A stretch of 64,000 nt of DNA from positions 4,092,001-4,156,000 of the forward strand of contig NC_135059.1 of the NCBI RefSeq assembly GCF_051014685.1. The letters run 5' to 3'. The stretch is from Ptiloglossa arizonensis. Taxonomy: Eukaryota > Arthropoda > Insecta > Hymenoptera > Colletidae. Within the stretch, counting starts at the first letter, position 1, and the number at the start of each line of letters is the position of its first letter. Of this stretch, positions 62,630 to 64,000 are shown piece after piece. Both the position numbers and the translations under genes were made by a program. A model generated the notes under the pieces. That model saw only the letters and a program-made list of their open reading frames with translations. It was not told the DNA's origin and searched no databases.

Positions 62630-64000
62630 CTGCAATTCATCCCAGATCCGTTTCGTTTAGGACCGTTCGAAATCTCGCGATCGATTTCCTTCAATCGTGA
62701 GTTATGAGACACGGTCGGTGATGGGGACGGGGTTTCCGTTTCGCGGGAAATTATTCGCTTCGAGCGGGGCATCTTCGTTGAATAATTATTTCGAAGCGTA
62801 GGATCGAACTGGGACGGTAATCGCGTGGCGTGATAACGAAACGAGGAATCGAAAATTCGTCGTTTTGGACGTGCGAAACGAGTCACGATTCTCCGCGTCC
62901 GGATCGAGGGAACATCGATTTCCTCGTCGCAGACGAAGTTTCGAGTTTGCGACGAACTCGGTCGAACGATAGAAACGTCGTACGTTTGTTCCATGATCAT
63001 CGTCCCGTGGAAAAATTTCCCAGATCCGTTTCGTAAGTAATCGCCCTCGCCGCGGCGTACGAAATTGCGCGTCGAAATATTCAACGACGCGTCGAACGGT
63101 TTTGTTTTCCCGAATCGAGAGTCGCTCGATTTCATCGCTCGATTTCGTCGCTCGATTTCGTCTCTCGGGGCGTTCTCGGGTCCTCGTACGCGGCTTCGCG
63201 ATACCCGGTTTTAACCCTGAAAATAGAGAAAGAAGCGGGGGCGTGTAAGCGCGTATAAGCGGACGGCTCGCGCGTATTTCGACGATCCACGCGAGTCTCC
63301 GCGAGTGGTAATCCGGCGGGACGATATCCGTTGCCGCGAGGAGGAGCGAAGAGGCACGTCGGTGCGTCTACGGAAATAGCATCCATAGGCAGGCTCTATA
63401 AATATGCGCGGAACGACGAAGAGAGGACGACGGCGGCCCGCCGGCGTTTCTGAGGCCGTGAGGCGAGGAGGCCAAAAACCACGAGAGCGTAACACAGAAG
63501 AACGGGCTTTACTTGGCCGCCACCGACGACCGACATTCGATCTAACTGCCGCGTATTAATAGCATTTACGAAATCATCGCGCGCCCGGCACCTCGCGATC
63601 TCGCGGTTAGATCCTGCGAATATTCGCTTTTACCCACGAGGATCGTCACCGATCCTCCTCGAATCGTCGTCACGACCATTCTCGAACCCTTTTAGTCGTT
63701 CCCTTAGCGAACCTCCCGACGAAATTGGGTGAAACAACGCTACCGAAGTCCCAATCGTGGAATTATTTCGCGAGAACATTCATCGCGAGGGAAATTGAAC
63801 ATTTCGAGATAATTTATTAAAGAGAAGGAAGAAGGAATCGACGCGGGATCGCGAACGCGCGTAGGTGTTTCTTCGATGCGTTTAATCGATCGGTTAACTG
63901 AATGGCAACATTCGACCCTCTTTCCCGGTTATTAATAGCGTCTGGGTTAGGTTTTCGCGTCCGGTTCCCCCTTCTCCTGTCCTCTTCTTATCCTCGCGAG
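62630..64000. promoter_or_regulatory. Tm2 upstream region
   Basis: CpG-rich sequence upstream of the Tm2 start. It probably contains a first intron (acceptor GAATTGCAG ending at 62,630) and, further right, a non-coding first exon and promoter. CTATAAATAT at 63,396-63,405 is one base from a MEF2 site and also reads as a TATA box on the plus strand. The minus-strand open frame from 63,135 to 62,545 runs through the Tm2 start in another frame and is not accepted as a gene. Nothing recognised from 63.5 to 64.0 kb. Confidence 0.4.

Noticed and set aside
62545..63135. 196-codon minus-strand frame over the Tm2 start
   Set aside because: It overlaps Tm2 exon 1 in a different frame and has no recognisable domain; more likely 5' region and intron.

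Overview
The window looks like nuclear DNA of an insect, most likely a bee or other hymenopteran. I infer this from spliced, intron-containing genes whose products are insect-like: a Tm2-type tropomyosin, an ear/ENL YEATS protein, SF3B4 and BLOC1S1. Strong local swings in CpG content and abundant simple repeats fit as well. Species was not determined. I saw no rRNA, tRNA, CRISPR array, telomeric repeat or bacterial/viral gene.

Layout. From 1 to about 24.6 kb the DNA is CpG-rich and almost gene-free. It carries minisatellites, a large GTCGTT-type microsatellite block, a Tc1/mariner-like non-autonomous element (7.07-7.54 kb) and one isolated probable first exon with a signal peptide (15.73-15.86 kb, minus). 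From 33.27 down to 24.61 kb (minus) lies a spliced gene for a BAMBI/activin-receptor-like single-pass membrane protein without a kinase domain; its introns hold a 69-bp minisatellite and a piggyBac-like fragment. From 33.3 to 43.6 kb there is repeat-rich non-coding DNA, including a complete palindromic Tc1/mariner-type MITE flanked by TA (37.87-38.45 kb), duplicated segments and a 32-bp minisatellite. A WBP1/VOPP1-like membrane protein follows (45.3 to about 43.8 kb, minus).

From 46.1 to 62.6 kb there is a compact gene cluster: SF3B4 (minus), a four-copy array of a ~656-bp tandem repeat, BLOC1S1 (minus), ear (plus, divergent from BLOC1S1) and tropomyosin Tm2 (minus, convergent with ear, with two alternative terminal exons). 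Exon joins for these four genes were checked for GT/AG and phase and give uninterrupted proteins of 412, 128, 741 and 284 residues. The housekeeping part (about 47-58 kb) is AT-rich and looks CpG-poor, unlike its flanks.

The genes do not form one pathway: they cover splicing (SF3B4), lysosome-related organelle/BORC function (BLOC1S1), transcription elongation control (ear), thin-filament regulation (Tm2) and two membrane proteins. The most unusual structure is the 656-bp tandem array. Each unit carries CTAGATGG-type motifs, and further copies, including a near-consensus CTCF-like site at 52.37 kb, lie around it, so the region is a candidate chromatin-boundary cluster (inference only).
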